Positions 36,197-45,311 are shown, counted from the first letter of the stretch. The stretch: 64,000 nt of DNA from Devosia faecipullorum (GCF_015158295.1 NZ_JACDXV010000002.1:661001-725000); one strand, 5' to 3'. Notes: generated from the letters alone by a model not told the origin. A program made the numbers and translations.

Positions 36197-37111
36197 TCAC
36201 CGCACGATCAACGTGCCGGCGCCATGTTCGGTGAACAATTCCACCAGCACCACATGGGGCGTCTTGCCATTGAGGATGACCACGCCCTCGACGCCATTGT
36301 CCAGCGCTTCGAGGCAGGTTTCGACCTTGGGGATCATGCCGCCCGAAATGGTGCCATCGGCGATCAGCGCCTTGGCCTCGCGCACGGTGAGTTCGGGCAT
36401 CAGCTTGCCGTCGCGGTCGAGCACGCCGGGCACGTCGGTCAGGAACAGCAGCCGCTTGGCGCCGAGCGAGCCGGCAATGGCTCCGGCAAAGGTGTCGGCA
36501 TTGATATTGTAGGTATTGCCGTCGCGGCCTGGCGCCACCGGGGCGATGACCGGGATCATCTCCGAGCGCGCCAGCAGGTCGAGCAGGGTGCGGTCCACCT
36601 CCACCGGCTCGCCGACAAAGCCGAGATCGAGCACGCGCTCGATATTGGAGCCGGGATCCTTGACGGTCTTTTCAGCCTTGCGGGCAAAGACCATATTGCC
36701 GTCCTTGCCGCACAGGCCGATGGCCCATTCGCCCTCGGCATTGATCAGCGCCACGATTTCCTTGTTGATCGAGCCGGCCAGAACCATCTCGACGATTTCC
36801 ATGGTCCGCTTGTCGGTGACGCGCAGCCCGCCTTCGAACTTGGATTCGATGCCGAGATTTTTGAGCATGGAAGCGATCTGCGGGCCGCCGCCATGCACGA
36901 CGATGGGGTTGACCTTGGATTGCTTGAGCAGGGCGATGTCGCGGGCAAAGGCCTGGCCGAGCTGAGCGTCGCCCATGGCGTGGCCGCCATATTTCACCAC
37001 GACGGTCTTGCCCTCATAGCGCTGCATATAGGGCAGGGCCTGCGCCAGAATACCGGCATCATGGCTGAACCGGTCGGTATTGGGTGTGTCTGCGGGCTGG
37101 TTTGCGGACAT
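36197..37111 (-). CDS. argB: Acetylglutamate kinase (ArgB)
   Basis: 304 residues of the amino-acid kinase fold: [11 protein letters not shown] (ATP/phosphate loop), [10 protein letters not shown] and the later [12 protein letters not shown] and [10 protein letters not shown]-like stretch. It phosphorylates N-acetylglutamate in arginine synthesis. The ATG at 37111 (MSANQPAD) has AGGAG upstream; an earlier ATG at 37138 has none. The N-terminal extension of about 25 residues is of the arginine-sensitive type found outside enterobacteria. Confidence 0.93.
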   Translation of the reverse strand: MSANQPADTPNTDRFSHDAGILAQALPYMQRYEGKTVVVKYGGHAMGDAQLGQAFARDIALLKQSKVNPIVVHGGGPQIASMLKNLGIESKFEGGLRVTDKRTMEIVEMVLAGSINKEIVALINAEGEWAIGLCGKDGNMVFARKAEKTVKDPGSNIERVLDLGFVGEPVEVDRTLLDLLARSEMIPVIAPVAPGRDGNTYNINADTFAGAIAGSLGAKRLLFLTDVPGVLDRDGKLMPELTVREAKALIADGTISGGMIPKVETCLEALDNGVEGVVILNGKTPHVVLVELFTEHGAGTLIVR

Positions 37112-37218
37112 GGGTTCAGCGTCTCCTGGGCAAGGCATCGGGGAAAGGGTCTAGTCGATTTCGGCGGGGGTTTAAATCGGCTGGGGAAAGAAATTTCTCG
37201 TGGCGGCGGGCGATGCCT

Positions 37219-38493
37219 TCAGTCGATCAGCAATTGCACCTTGAGGCTCTCGTCGAAAGACCAGCCGCCCAGCGCCAGCAGGCGGCCTTCGGCGTCGTGG
37301 ACCATGGGGGCGGTGCGGATGGCTTCCGCGGGCGTCGTCACCTTGAAGCCCAAAAGCGGCTCGAGCCGGTGGCGCGGCATGAAATCGGCGGCGCTGACCG
37401 TGAGCGCGCCTTTCTCGCCGGTGCTGGCGATGTGGAAGCGGTCGTCCCAGACCAGCACGCTGCCGGCGGCAAGGCTTTGCGGTTCCGGCAGAGCGCGTCC
37501 GGGCTCGCGGGCGAGGGTGATCATGTCCCCCTTCAGCCGGATCACCGCGCCCATCAGCGTGGCGCCACGGGGCAGGTCACGGGCGACAAGCTGATCATAG
37601 AGCCGTTCGACCTGCCCGAGGGCGCGCGGTTTCTGGCGGCCGCCGACAATATTGAGAGCCCGTCCCAGAACGCGCCGGCCAATGGCCGGGCTCAGCGCCA
37701 GCAGCGCGGCATGGGCGAGCGTGGCGGCGCCGAACCCGTCGAGTCGCACCAATTCCTCGAAACCGGCTTCGGCCATCTGCGCGAGCGCGGCGTCGGCCTC
37801 GCCCATGCGGGCGGCGAAGCGGGCCAGGGCCGCGCCGTCCAGTCCCTGTGCAGCGAGCGATGGCAGCATTTTGCGCCAGCGCACCCGTTCATAGCGGACA
37901 TCGTCGTTGGAGGGATCGAGGGCAGGGTTCATGCCCGCCGTTTCCACCAAAGCGGCGAGCGCCGAAGGCTCGACATCGAGCAGGGGGCGGAATACCCGCA
38001 CGCCCTCAACGGTGGAAAATTGCGTCATGCCGCGCAACCCTTCGAGACCGCTGCCATGGGCAAGGCGCATCAGCACGGTCTCGGCCTGGTCCTGGCGATG
38101 ATGGGCGGTCAGCAACAGGGTCGCGCCATCCGCGTGCATGGCCTCTCCGATCAGCGCATAGCGCGCCTGCCGGGCGGCTTCGGAAATGCCGGTAGCGGGC
38201 TTTTCTCCGGTCCAGACGAGGCCACGGGCGGGAATGTTCAGTTCGCCGGCCCGGGCCAGCACCATGGCGACTTCGTCGCCGCTTTCGGGGCGCAGGCCAT
38301 GGTCGAGGCTATAGACGAAAAGCTCTGGCGGATGCTCGATGCCGCCGGCCCAGCGATGGGCCAGAAGCAGCAGCGCCAGGCTGTCCGGCCCGCCGGATAC
38401 GGCCAGGCCAATGGCGGGCTCGCCTTGCGCCGGCGCGAATAGGCGCGCCAACGCTTCGGGATCACCCAGATCGGGGGTCAGGCCGGAGGACAT
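37219..38493 (-). CDS. tilS: tRNA(Ile)-lysidine synthase (TilS)
   Basis: 424 residues with the PP-loop AVSGGPDSLALLLLAH near residue 33, which binds ATP, and the following TAHHRQDQAETVLMRL. It attaches lysine to C34 of the CAU-anticodon tRNA-Ile. Its start overlaps the cpoB stop by 16 bases, as in the common alphaproteobacterial order pal-cpoB-tilS. In that order ftsH usually follows tilS; here argB follows instead, so the cluster has been broken on this side. Confidence 0.9.
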   Translation of the reverse strand: MSSGLTPDLGDPEALARLFAPAQGEPAIGLAVSGGPDSLALLLLAHRWAGGIEHPPELFVYSLDHGLRPESGDEVAMVLARAGELNIPARGLVWTGEKPATGISEAARQARYALIGEAMHADGATLLLTAHHRQDQAETVLMRLAHGSGLEGLRGMTQFSTVEGVRVFRPLLDVEPSALAALVETAGMNPALDPSNDDVRYERVRWRKMLPSLAAQGLDGAALARFAARMGEADAALAQMAEAGFEELVRLDGFGAATLAHAALLALSPAIGRRVLGRALNIVGGRQKPRALGQVERLYDQLVARDLPRGATLMGAVIRLKGDMITLAREPGRALPEPQSLAAGSVLVWDDRFHIASTGEKGALTVSAADFMPRHRLEPLLGFKVTTPAEAIRTAPMVHDAEGRLLALGGWSFDESLKVQLLID

Positions 38494-39446
38494 TCGGCTC
38501 TGGTCTTCTCCTCGTTCACCCGCGCTCGAAACGCCGGAATGGTGTCGGTATAGCGCCGGTCGATCTCGGCAAAGGTGCGGCAGGCGGTTTCGCGTTCGCC
38601 GACGCCGGACAGCGACATGCCCAGCTTGAGCAGCAGGTCGGGCGCTCGGGGATGGTCGGGATATTTCTGATAGGCTTCCACCAGAATGTCGGCCGCCTCG
38701 GCATAGGCCGAGCGCGCCATCAGCGCCTCACCCAGCCAATTGGCTGCGTCCGCGCCCTGCGGGCTATCGGGGTAAAGCTCGATGAATTGGCCGAATTGCT
38801 GTTCGGCGAAGTCGTAATCGCCGCCGATCAGCGCTTCATAGCCGGCACGAAACTGCGCATCCGCGTCGGCATTGTCGGCGGCAGTGGCGCGCGGATCATA
38901 GCTCAGATTGAGCGGCTGGCCGGTGACGAGGTCGATGGCGCCGTCCTGGCCGGTGCCCAGAAGAGGGTCGGCGGACTCGCCCAGCGAGCCGTCGTCGAAG
39001 GAGGGGTCGAATTCCTGTTCGCCGGGCAGCGGCTTTACGCCCTGTTCGGGAATTATCGTGGGGCGAGCGTCGTCTTCGCCAAGGGGGGCCGGGTTCTGCG
39101 GCAACGCCTCAGGCCGCGTCGCGCCGCCTGCTTGGGTTGCCGCCTCAGTTTTTCCCCCAGCACCGCCTTCCAGTTGCTGGAAGCGGAATTCGCTGTCTTC
39201 GGACAGGCGGTTGAGGATTTCCTGCAATTGGGTGAGCTGGAAGGTCAGGCCCTCGACCTGGCCATTGAGCACGCGAATCTGTTCCTCGAGCTGCTGGATG
39301 CGCACCAGCAATTGTGCGCTGTCGGCCTGGGCGACCAGAATGCCGCCGGCGGGCAAGGGCTGGGCCTGCACCGCACCGGCCCCCAGACCCAGACAGAGCG
39401 TGCACAAAGCCACGCTGCCCCACTTCGTAAATCGTCCTCGTGTCAA
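38478..39446 (-). CDS. cpoB: Tol-Pal system protein CpoB/YbgF
   Basis: About 322 residues. Signal peptide (VALCTLCLGLGAGAVQA), a coiled-coil segment (LVRIQQLEEQIRVLNGQVEG), a Gly/Pro-rich acidic linker, and C-terminal tetratricopeptide repeats (FRAGYEALIGGDYDFAEQQF, then FIELYPDSPQGADAANWLGE). CpoB links peptidoglycan synthesis with Tol-Pal during constriction. The TTG at 39446 is chosen because GGAG lies eight bases upstream; a TTG at 39521 would sit directly on the pal terminator. It is downstream of pal and overlaps tilS. Confidence 0.88.
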   Translation of the reverse strand: MTRGRFTKWGSVALCTLCLGLGAGAVQAQPLPAGGILVAQADSAQLLVRIQQLEEQIRVLNGQVEGLTFQLTQLQEILNRLSEDSEFRFQQLEGGAGGKTEAATQAGGATRPEALPQNPAPLGEDDARPTIIPEQGVKPLPGEQEFDPSFDDGSLGESADPLLGTGQDGAIDLVTGQPLNLSYDPRATAADNADADAQFRAGYEALIGGDYDFAEQQFGQFIELYPDSPQGADAANWLGEALMARSAYAEAADILVEAYQKYPDHPRAPDLLLKLGMSLSGVGERETACRTFAEIDRRYTDTIPAFRARVNEEKTRAECPPA

Positions 39447-39520
39447 CGCATCAACTCCAATGCTGCCATTGCGGCCAAGATGGATACTTTCCGCTCGCCG
39501 ATAAAGACCAATTTTGGTCA

Positions 39521-39560
39521 AAAGAAAGCGCCCGGGCCTTTTGAGGGGCTCCGGGCGCTC
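39521..39560 (-). terminator. Intrinsic terminator after pal
   Basis: A nine-bp stem (AGCGCCCGG at 39527-39535, CCGGGCGCT at 39551-39559) that on the minus strand is followed by TTTCTTTT. It lies between pal and cpoB, so cpoB probably has its own promoter or relies on readthrough. A second ten-bp hairpin (39589-39598 with 39604-39613), directly after the pal stop, lacks a U run. Confidence 0.7.
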
Positions 39561-39620
39561 TTGCCTCCAGTTTGCACTGGATGGGGGCGGCTTTCCGGCG
39601 TGCCCGGAAAGCCTGGTCTT

Positions 39621-40115
39621 TTACTGGACCACGGTGACCGCGCGGCGGTTCTGGCTCCAGCAGGAGATGTCGTTACAGATGGCGACCGGGCGTTCCTTGC
39701 CAAAGGACTGACTGGTGATGCGCTGGGCGTTGACGCCGCGGCTGACCAAATAGTTGACCACGATGGAGGAGCGGCGGGCGCCCAGCGCGATATTGTATTC
39801 GCGGGTGCCGCGCTCGTCGGCATGGCCTTCGATCATGATGCGGTAATTGGGATATTGGTTGAGCCACTGGGCCTGCTTGTCGAGCGTGGCCATGGCTTCG
39901 CTGGTCAGCGAGCTGGAATCGGTGGTGAAGAACACCCGGTCACCGACGGTGACGATGAATTCCTGCTGGCTGCCGGGCGCGCCGGCGCCGGTATTGCCAA
40001 CGCCGGTCAAGCCGACATTGTCGGTGGCGGAACGGGAACAGGCGGCAAGGACGACGACGAAAAGCATCATCGCGGCAGCGCGCATTACAGTATTGATAGG
40101 TGCGGGGATGACCAC
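39621..40115 (-). CDS. pal: Peptidoglycan-associated lipoprotein Pal
   Basis: 164 residues. Signal peptide with lipobox LAAC (FVVVLAACSRS), a short linker, then the OmpA-like domain with the peptidoglycan-binding motif IMIEGHADERGTREYN and RRAVTVVQ at the end. It anchors the outer membrane to peptidoglycan and binds TolB/TolA at the division site. GTG at 40115 has AGGAG six bases before it and is preferred over an ATG at 40085. tolB is not upstream; the other tol genes are 22 kb away on the opposite strand. Confidence 0.93.
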   Translation of the reverse strand: MVIPAPINTVMRAAAMMLFVVVLAACSRSATDNVGLTGVGNTGAGAPGSQQEFIVTVGDRVFFTTDSSSLTSEAMATLDKQAQWLNQYPNYRIMIEGHADERGTREYNIALGARRSSIVVNYLVSRGVNAQRITSQSFGKERPVAICNDISCWSQNRRAVTVVQ

Positions 40116-40453
40116 GTGAGGCTCCTGAAAGCTTGCAATCTTAGGCGCAGCATTTACCGCGCTTAATCTTAAAAGCGCGTGTCCTGGCATGGTTAATCTT
40201 TGCCTATTGCGGCGTGGATGTGGCGGGAATCCTGGCTTTTCTGTGGCGTTGCCGATTGGTCACAAAAGATGTGATCGCCGCCGTTAAGGTTAAGGGGCCG
40301 GGCCCGCGCGCTTCGCCCGATCCCCGGATCGCAATTTCCCCGCCCCTTTGTCATTGCCCGGCCCGTCCGGGCAATCCAGCTTTGCCGCGCGATCTCATGG
40401 GCCACCCGGGCAAGCCCTGCGGGACGCCAATGGGAGGCGGCGTTATGCAGGCA
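40116..40453. other. Intergenic region between the MotB-like gene and pal
   Basis: 338 bases. It holds the promoter of pal (AT-rich around 40130-40200, with GCTTAATCTTAAAA) and, at 40351-40425, one copy of an extragenic palindromic repeat. No coding signal is seen. Confidence 0.45.
40351..40425. repeat. Extragenic palindromic repeat, copy 1
   Basis: The start TCATTGCCCGGCCCGTCCGG, continuing GGCAATCCA, matches the copy at 50360-50438 at 26 of 28 positions. The second half (CATGGGCCACCCGGGCAAGC) also matches the other copy. The outer ends are eroded compared with copy 2. It lies downstream of the MotB-like gene. Confidence 0.65.
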
Positions 40454-41479
40454 TCACCCTTCCGTCAGCTTGAACTCGATGCGCCTATTGCGCCGATAGG
40501 CTTCGTCGTTCTCGGCCGGATCGAGGGGAGCGAATTCGCCGAAGCCGGCGGCGACCAGCCGGGCCGGGGGGACGCCGCGCGACACCAGATATTGGGCCAC
40601 CGAAATGGCGCGGGCCGCCGACAATTCCCAGTTCGAAGGGAAGCGCGCATTGGAAATGGGGCGGATATCGGTATGCCCGTCGATGCGCAGCACCCAATTG
40701 ATGTCGGGGGGGATTTCCTGTTCGAGCTGCAGAATGGCGTCGGCCAGGGCATCCAGTTCGGGCAGGCCAGTGGCGGCGATGTCGGCCTGTCCGGGCGCGA
40801 ACAGCACTTCGGACTGGAAGACGAAGCGGTCGCCGACGACGCGCACATCGGCGCGGTTTTCGAGGATCTGACGCAGCCGTCCGAAAAAGTCCGAGCGGTA
40901 GCGTGAGAGGTCCTGCACTCTTTGCGCCAGCGCCAGATTGAGCCTTCGTCCCAGGTCGGCGATCTGGGTGCGGCTTTCGGTATCGCGCAATTCGGAGGCT
41001 TCGAGCGCCGCTTCGAGCGCGCCGATCTGCATGCGCAGGGCGGCCAATTGCTGGTTGAGCAGGGCCACCTGCGCATTGGCTTCTTCGGAGAGGCGTTCGG
41101 CGGCCAAAAGGTCCGATTGCAGGCCGGCAATGGCGTCATCGCGGTCACCAAGGCCCGAACCGATGCCGGCAAGCTGGCCCTGCAGGCTCTGGTTTTCCGC
41201 TTCGGCGCCGGCCAGAGTGGCGGTGAGCGTCGCCAATTGCGCGGTCAGATCGTCCGAGCCGGCGCGTTCGAGTTGCAGCAATTCGGTCAATTCGGCGATC
41301 TGGCTGTTGAGCCGGGCCAAAGCGGTGTCCCGCCCCTGGATTTCCTGGCCGAGGAAAAACTGGGTCAGCATGAACAGGCTGAGCATGAAGATGATGACGA
41401 GCAACAGGCTCGACAGCGCATCGACGAAGCCGGGCCAGTAATTGGCCTCCTGCCGGCGGCGGGAACGGGCGCCGGGCAT
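40454..41479 (-). CDS. MotB/OmpA-like peptidoglycan-binding protein with long periplasmic coiled coil
   Basis: 341 residues. A short cytoplasmic basic N terminus and a single TM helix with a conserved Asp just before it (YWPGFVDALSSLLLVIIFML). Then comes a coiled coil of about 150 residues rich in Ala, Leu, Gln and Glu, and an OmpA domain (LRIDGHTDIRP, NWELSAARA, RRIEFKL). The Asp in the TM entry is the proton-carrying position of MotB/TolR/ExbD units. Its partner is the MotA-like gene directly upstream (three bases apart). It is not linked to flagellar genes. Confidence 0.8.
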   Translation of the reverse strand: MPGARSRRRQEANYWPGFVDALSSLLLVIIFMLSLFMLTQFFLGQEIQGRDTALARLNSQIAELTELLQLERAGSDDLTAQLATLTATLAGAEAENQSLQGQLAGIGSGLGDRDDAIAGLQSDLLAAERLSEEANAQVALLNQQLAALRMQIGALEAALEASELRDTESRTQIADLGRRLNLALAQRVQDLSRYRSDFFGRLRQILENRADVRVVGDRFVFQSEVLFAPGQADIAATGLPELDALADAILQLEQEIPPDINWVLRIDGHTDIRPISNARFPSNWELSAARAISVAQYLVSRGVPPARLVAAGFGEFAPLDPAENDEAYRRNRRIEFKLTEG

Positions 41480-41482
41480 GGG

Positions 41483-42469
41483 CTAGTTCCGCCGCTCGTT
41501 GTCGTCTTCGTTGAGCATGGCTTCGATCAGGTCGCGCAGGCGCTTGTTGGTCTCGCCCTGCTCATTGATATATTTGCGCAGGTCGTCCTGTTCGGTGCGG
41601 ATATGCTTGACCAGCCCGTCAATGCCGCGGGCCAGTTCGGCCATGGCGCGAATGGCGTTCTGGGACGAATTCTGGTTCTGGTTGGAGGCGCCCAGCTTGT
41701 CCACCAGCGCCTGAATGTCGGGGCCGCCGGCATTGGCCTGCATGGCGGTGAGCGGGTGATCCAGTTCGGTCATCGAGGTCATCCAGTCCTCGAGGTCGGT
41801 GTAGAAGGCATTCTGCGCCTGGCTGGTCTGGAGATCGAGAAAGCCGAGGACCAGCGAGCCGGAAAGGCCGAACAGCGAGGAGGAGAAGGCCGTGCCCATG
41901 CCGCCGAGCGGGGCGACCAGGCCCTCGCGCAGATTGGTGAACAGCGTCGTCGAATCTCCCGCCGTCACGTCCAGCGCATTGATGACCGCGCTAACCGAGG
42001 TGACGGTTTCGAGCAGACCGTAAAAGGTGCCGAGCAGGCCGAGAAACACCAGCAGGCCGGTGAGATAGCGTGAAGTGTCCTTGGCCTCGTCCAGCCTGTT
42101 GCCCACCGAATCCAGGATCGAGCGCATGGAGGAGGGGGTGATGATGGCTTCCCCGATCCGCTCGCGCAGGATGCCAGCCACCGGGGCGAGCAGGATGGGC
42201 GGGCGCACATTGGATACAGTGCCGTCCTGCAGGGAATTGACCCATTTCACTTCCGGAAACAGGCGGAAAATCTGCCGGAAACTGAGGAAGATGCCGATCG
42301 CCAGGGTGAAGAAGATCAGCGAATTGATGAAGGGATTGGCCCAGAAGAAGGTGATGATGGTGGAAAACAGGATGGCCGCCACCAGCGCCACCAGCACCAG
42401 GAAGATCACGATCTTGACCAGGTAAACGGCCGGGCTGCCGAGATGATAGGGATCGTAAGCTTGCGTCAT
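41483..42469 (-). CDS. MotA/ExbB-like proton-channel protein
   Basis: 328 residues. Two N-terminal membrane segments (about 18-40 and 45-65), then a long cytoplasmic domain, then the MotA/TolQ/ExbB signature helices (YLTGLLVFLGLLGTFYGLLE, then GMGTAFSSSLFGLSGSLVLG). A C-terminal helical tail follows. With the MotB-like protein it should form a proton-driven stator that acts on peptidoglycan. The order and spacing suggest a two-gene operon. Its biological role is unknown to me; pairs of this type recur in Hyphomicrobiales. Confidence 0.78.
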   Translation of the reverse strand: MTQAYDPYHLGSPAVYLVKIVIFLVLVALVAAILFSTIITFFWANPFINSLIFFTLAIGIFLSFRQIFRLFPEVKWVNSLQDGTVSNVRPPILLAPVAGILRERIGEAIITPSSMRSILDSVGNRLDEAKDTSRYLTGLLVFLGLLGTFYGLLETVTSVSAVINALDVTAGDSTTLFTNLREGLVAPLGGMGTAFSSSLFGLSGSLVLGFLDLQTSQAQNAFYTDLEDWMTSMTELDHPLTAMQANAGGPDIQALVDKLGASNQNQNSSQNAIRAMAELARGIDGLVKHIRTEQDDLRKYINEQGETNKRLRDLIEAMLNEDDNERRN

Positions 42470-42583
42470 CTTGCCGAACCTTGCCCCTTCTCAGCAAATC
42501 AACCGCCCCCGAGTCTAGAGGCGGCTGAAAGGCGTGACAATGGAAAAGGTTAACGCCTCACAGCGGCGGCAATGCGGCCAGCG

Positions 42584-43378
42584 CTACTGAATGGGGCGCA
42601 GGGCCTTGAGCAGCGCGCCATGCAGGGCCTCGTTGCCCGCGACCACCTGGCCATTGGCCACCGAGCCGGGCTGGCCGGCATAGTCGGAGACGAGGCCGCC
42701 AGCTTCGCGGACCATGAGGAAGCCCGCGGCGACGTCCCAGGGCTTGAGGCCCGATTCCCACAAGGCGTCGTAGCGGCCGGTGGCAAGCCAGGCCATGTCG
42801 AGACAGATCGAGCCGGAGCGGCGAATACCGGCCACGGCGGGATTGATGGCGGCAAGCTGGCGCAATTGCAGCGTGTCATTGGCCGTGCCCTGGGTCTTGA
42901 TGCCGGTGGCGACCACCGCGTCAGACAGGTGGCGGCGATTGGCGACGCGCAGGCGCTTGCGGTCGGCGAGCCAGGCGCCACCACCCTTTTCGGCGGTGAA
43001 CAACTCGTCCATGATCGGATTGTAGATCACCGAAGCGACGATCTCGTCGCCGCGTTGCAGGGCGATGGCCACGGCAAAGAGCGGGATCGAGTGCAGGAAA
43101 TTGGTCGTGCCGTCGAGCGGATCGATGATCCAGGTATGCTGGCCGTCGCTGCCCGCGACCTCGCCACCCTCTTCCATGAGGAAGGCATAGGTGGGGCGGG
43201 CCTTGCGCAGGTCATCGAAAATGATCTGCTCGGCGCGCAGGTCGGCCTTGGAGACGAAATCCGCCGGGCCCTTGCGCGAAACCTGCAAATTCTCGACTTC
43301 GTTGAAATCGCGGCTCAGCGACTTACCGGCCTTGATGGCGGCATTGACCATGACGTTGAGAAGGGCGGAACGCGCCAT
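42584..43378 (-). CDS. suhB: Inositol monophosphatase family protein (SuhB-like)
   Basis: 264 residues. Metal- and phosphate-binding motifs EEGG, DPLDGTTNFLH and, near the C terminus, KPWDVAAGFLMVREAGG match the IMPase family. Family members hydrolyse inositol-1-phosphate and related sugar phosphates; bacterial SuhB also has an RNA-polymerase-linked role in some species. The gene lies 115 bases after the MotA-like start region and is followed by the Sel1 protein gene. ATG at 43378. Confidence 0.88.
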   Translation of the reverse strand: MARSALLNVMVNAAIKAGKSLSRDFNEVENLQVSRKGPADFVSKADLRAEQIIFDDLRKARPTYAFLMEEGGEVAGSDGQHTWIIDPLDGTTNFLHSIPLFAVAIALQRGDEIVASVIYNPIMDELFTAEKGGGAWLADRKRLRVANRRHLSDAVVATGIKTQGTANDTLQLRQLAAINPAVAGIRRSGSICLDMAWLATGRYDALWESGLKPWDVAAGFLMVREAGGLVSDYAGQPGSVANGQVVAGNEALHGALLKALRPIQ

Positions 43379-43505
43379 AGGAAGTGCTCATTGGCTCATG
43401 CGGCCCGGCCGGAACGGGGTTTTCCCTGCCGCCCGGCCATGGGATTGGGCATCCCGCCGCTGGTTTCAAGTGTGGCGGGCTTATTGCCCCAGAACGGGGC
43501 CCGGT

Positions 43506-44591
43506 TCAAGGGTCTTGCGTTTCGGTGGGCTCGGCGGGGATGTCCTCGACCGGCTCGGGGGCGTTTTGAGCATTGACCGGGCTGGGCAGGATCGGCGTCG
43601 ATGTCGCCGGCGTTTCGACGGAGGGCGACGCTGTCGCCGTGGCACTGGGCGGGGAAGATGGCCAGAAGCGGGCGCGCTCCTCGGCGCGGGCCAATCCATC
43701 GCTGGGCAGCGAGACCAGCAGCCGGTCCAGCGCCGGGTCGGAGAAGCCCTGCCGTCGCGCCAGGGCGCGCCACATCGCAGCGTCCTCGAGGTTGAGCGTT
43801 ACACCCTCGCCCACGGCCAGGAGCTTGGCATAGCGGTTCTGCGCCACGGCATTGCCGGCCTCGGCGGCGCGGGCATACCAGGACGCGGCCTGCTCGACGC
43901 TGCGCGCGACGCCCTGGCCGAGATAGAATAGGGTCGCATAATCGATCTGGGCGTCCACCAGCCCCTGTTCGGCGGCAAGCCCGACATAGCGAGCGCCTTC
44001 GGCGGGATTGGGCGGCAGGCCGGCGCCTTCGAGCAGCATGACGCCGAAATCATATTGGGCTTCGGGCAATTCGGCCTCGGCAGCCTCGCGCATCAATTCG
44101 GCGGCGCGCGCCAGGTTGGGCTCGGCATGGATGCCTTCGACATAGAGCAGCGCCATATTGTATTTGGCCGGGACATAACCGGCCTCGGCGGCGCTGGCGA
44201 ACAATTCGGCCGCGCGCTCGCGATTGCGCGGCACGCCCTGGCCGTTCTGGTACAGCATGGCCAGTTCGAACATGGCCAGCCGGTCGCCATTGCGGGCGGC
44301 CAATTGATACCAGCCGGCGGCGCGTTCGAGGTTTTGCCCCACGCCCTGGCCCTTGGCATAGATTTCCGCGATCAGCGTCTGGGCGGCGGCGTCGCCTTTT
44401 TCGGCGCGGGGCAGGGCCAGTTCCAGGGCGCTGAGATAATAGCCCATCTGATAGGCGCCATAGGCGGCATCGATCGGATGGCGCGGCCCGAAAATGTCGG
44501 TGCTGATCTGCTCGGCGGCATTGTCCTGCGCCAGGGCCGGCAGTGCCAGGCCCAGCAGCAATGCGACGATCAGCGGCGACCTCGTGATCAT
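43506..44591 (-). CDS. Sel1-repeat (TPR-like) exported protein
   Basis: 361 residues. Signal peptide (LIVALLLGLALPALAQ), then about six Sel1-like repeats (for example AQTLIAEIYAKGQGVGQNLE, FELAMLYQNGQGVPRNRERA, KYNMALLYVEGIHAEPNLAR), and a Pro/Ser/Thr/Glu-rich tail. Sel1 proteins act as protein-interaction scaffolds; in alphaproteobacteria several influence envelope or exopolysaccharide regulation. ATG at 44591 overlaps the stop of the ThiE-like gene by four bases. Confidence 0.88.
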   Translation of the reverse strand: MITRSPLIVALLLGLALPALAQDNAAEQISTDIFGPRHPIDAAYGAYQMGYYLSALELALPRAEKGDAAAQTLIAEIYAKGQGVGQNLERAAGWYQLAARNGDRLAMFELAMLYQNGQGVPRNRERAAELFASAAEAGYVPAKYNMALLYVEGIHAEPNLARAAELMREAAEAELPEAQYDFGVMLLEGAGLPPNPAEGARYVGLAAEQGLVDAQIDYATLFYLGQGVARSVEQAASWYARAAEAGNAVAQNRYAKLLAVGEGVTLNLEDAAMWRALARRQGFSDPALDRLLVSLPSDGLARAEERARFWPSSPPSATATASPSVETPATSTPILPSPVNAQNAPEPVEDIPAEPTETQDP

Positions 44592-45205
44592 GCCTGCTCC
44601 CGCGTCGCGTGATCGATGGCCAGCAGGGCGGCAGCGGGATTGTCGCTGTTCCAGATCGAATCGGAGAGGGCGACGAATTCGGCGCTGGTCCCCGCCAGTG
44701 CCGCTGCATCGGCGTCGGGCAGCGCATGAACGGCAGGAACTTCGAATGTGTCGGCCCACCATTGGGTCAGTTCCGCTGCCTGCGGATCGGCCTTGCCGTC
44801 GAGGGGGCCGAACAGGACGTAGTCGACATCCAGCTCGCCAAAGCTCATGGCGTCGTGGCGCGACTTGATATTGCCGGCCCCGACAATGGCGCCGGGCTTG
44901 AGGGCAGCCACCGCCTCCCGGATCGCCTGGACGCCGCCCTGGCTGACATGCACGCCATCGGCGCCGAGACCGCGCGCCAGCATGACTTCGTTTTCGAGCA
45001 GCACGGCGGCGCCCGCCGCCTGCCCGATCTGGATCATACGTTCCGCCAGTTCGGCATAGGCGGCATCGCCCAGCGTGCCGCGGCGCACCAGCAGGGCGGC
45101 AATTTCGGGGCCGGTCAATACCTGCATCAGCAGCCGCGAAAACGCGGCTGGGTCGGCATCGGCGGGAGTGATGAGGTAGAGCAGCGGCGCCATGGCGTTT
45201 CCCAA
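44588..45205 (-). CDS. ThiE/TenI-like TIM-barrel protein, degenerate thiamine phosphate synthase
   Basis: 205 residues with the ThiE fold (GLGADGVHVSQGG, then VGAGNIKSRHDAM, VDYVLFGPL). The functional ThiE motifs are altered: the QLR-x-K pyrophosphate loop reads LLVRRGTL, and the Asp in the DR-x-DLA metal loop is replaced (ENEVMLA). So catalysis of thiamine phosphate coupling is doubtful; a regulatory or TenI-like role is possible. A start at 45193 (MAPLLYL) is also plausible. It is cotranscribed with the Sel1 gene (ATGA overlap), not with other thi genes. Confidence 0.7.
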   Translation of the reverse strand: MGNAMAPLLYLITPADADPAAFSRLLMQVLTGPEIAALLVRRGTLGDAAYAELAERMIQIGQAAGAAVLLENEVMLARGLGADGVHVSQGGVQAIREAVAALKPGAIVGAGNIKSRHDAMSFGELDVDYVLFGPLDGKADPQAAELTQWWADTFEVPAVHALPDADAAALAGTSAEFVALSDSIWNSDNPAAALLAIDHATREQA

Positions 45206-45311
45206 TTGCAGGCAAGTTCCCTATTTGGCCATTTTGGCGACAAAGGGACAGAACCCATTAGGGGCTGCACGGTGCGGACGCAATGGTGGCGCGTGCTTTC
45301 CGCCAACGAGA

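Noticed and set aside
40454-42469. Zorya-type defence (ZorA/ZorB) for the MotA/MotB-like pair
   Set aside because: No ZorC, ZorD or ZorE is nearby, the MotA-like protein lacks the very long cytoplasmic tail of ZorA, and the neighbours are housekeeping envelope genes.
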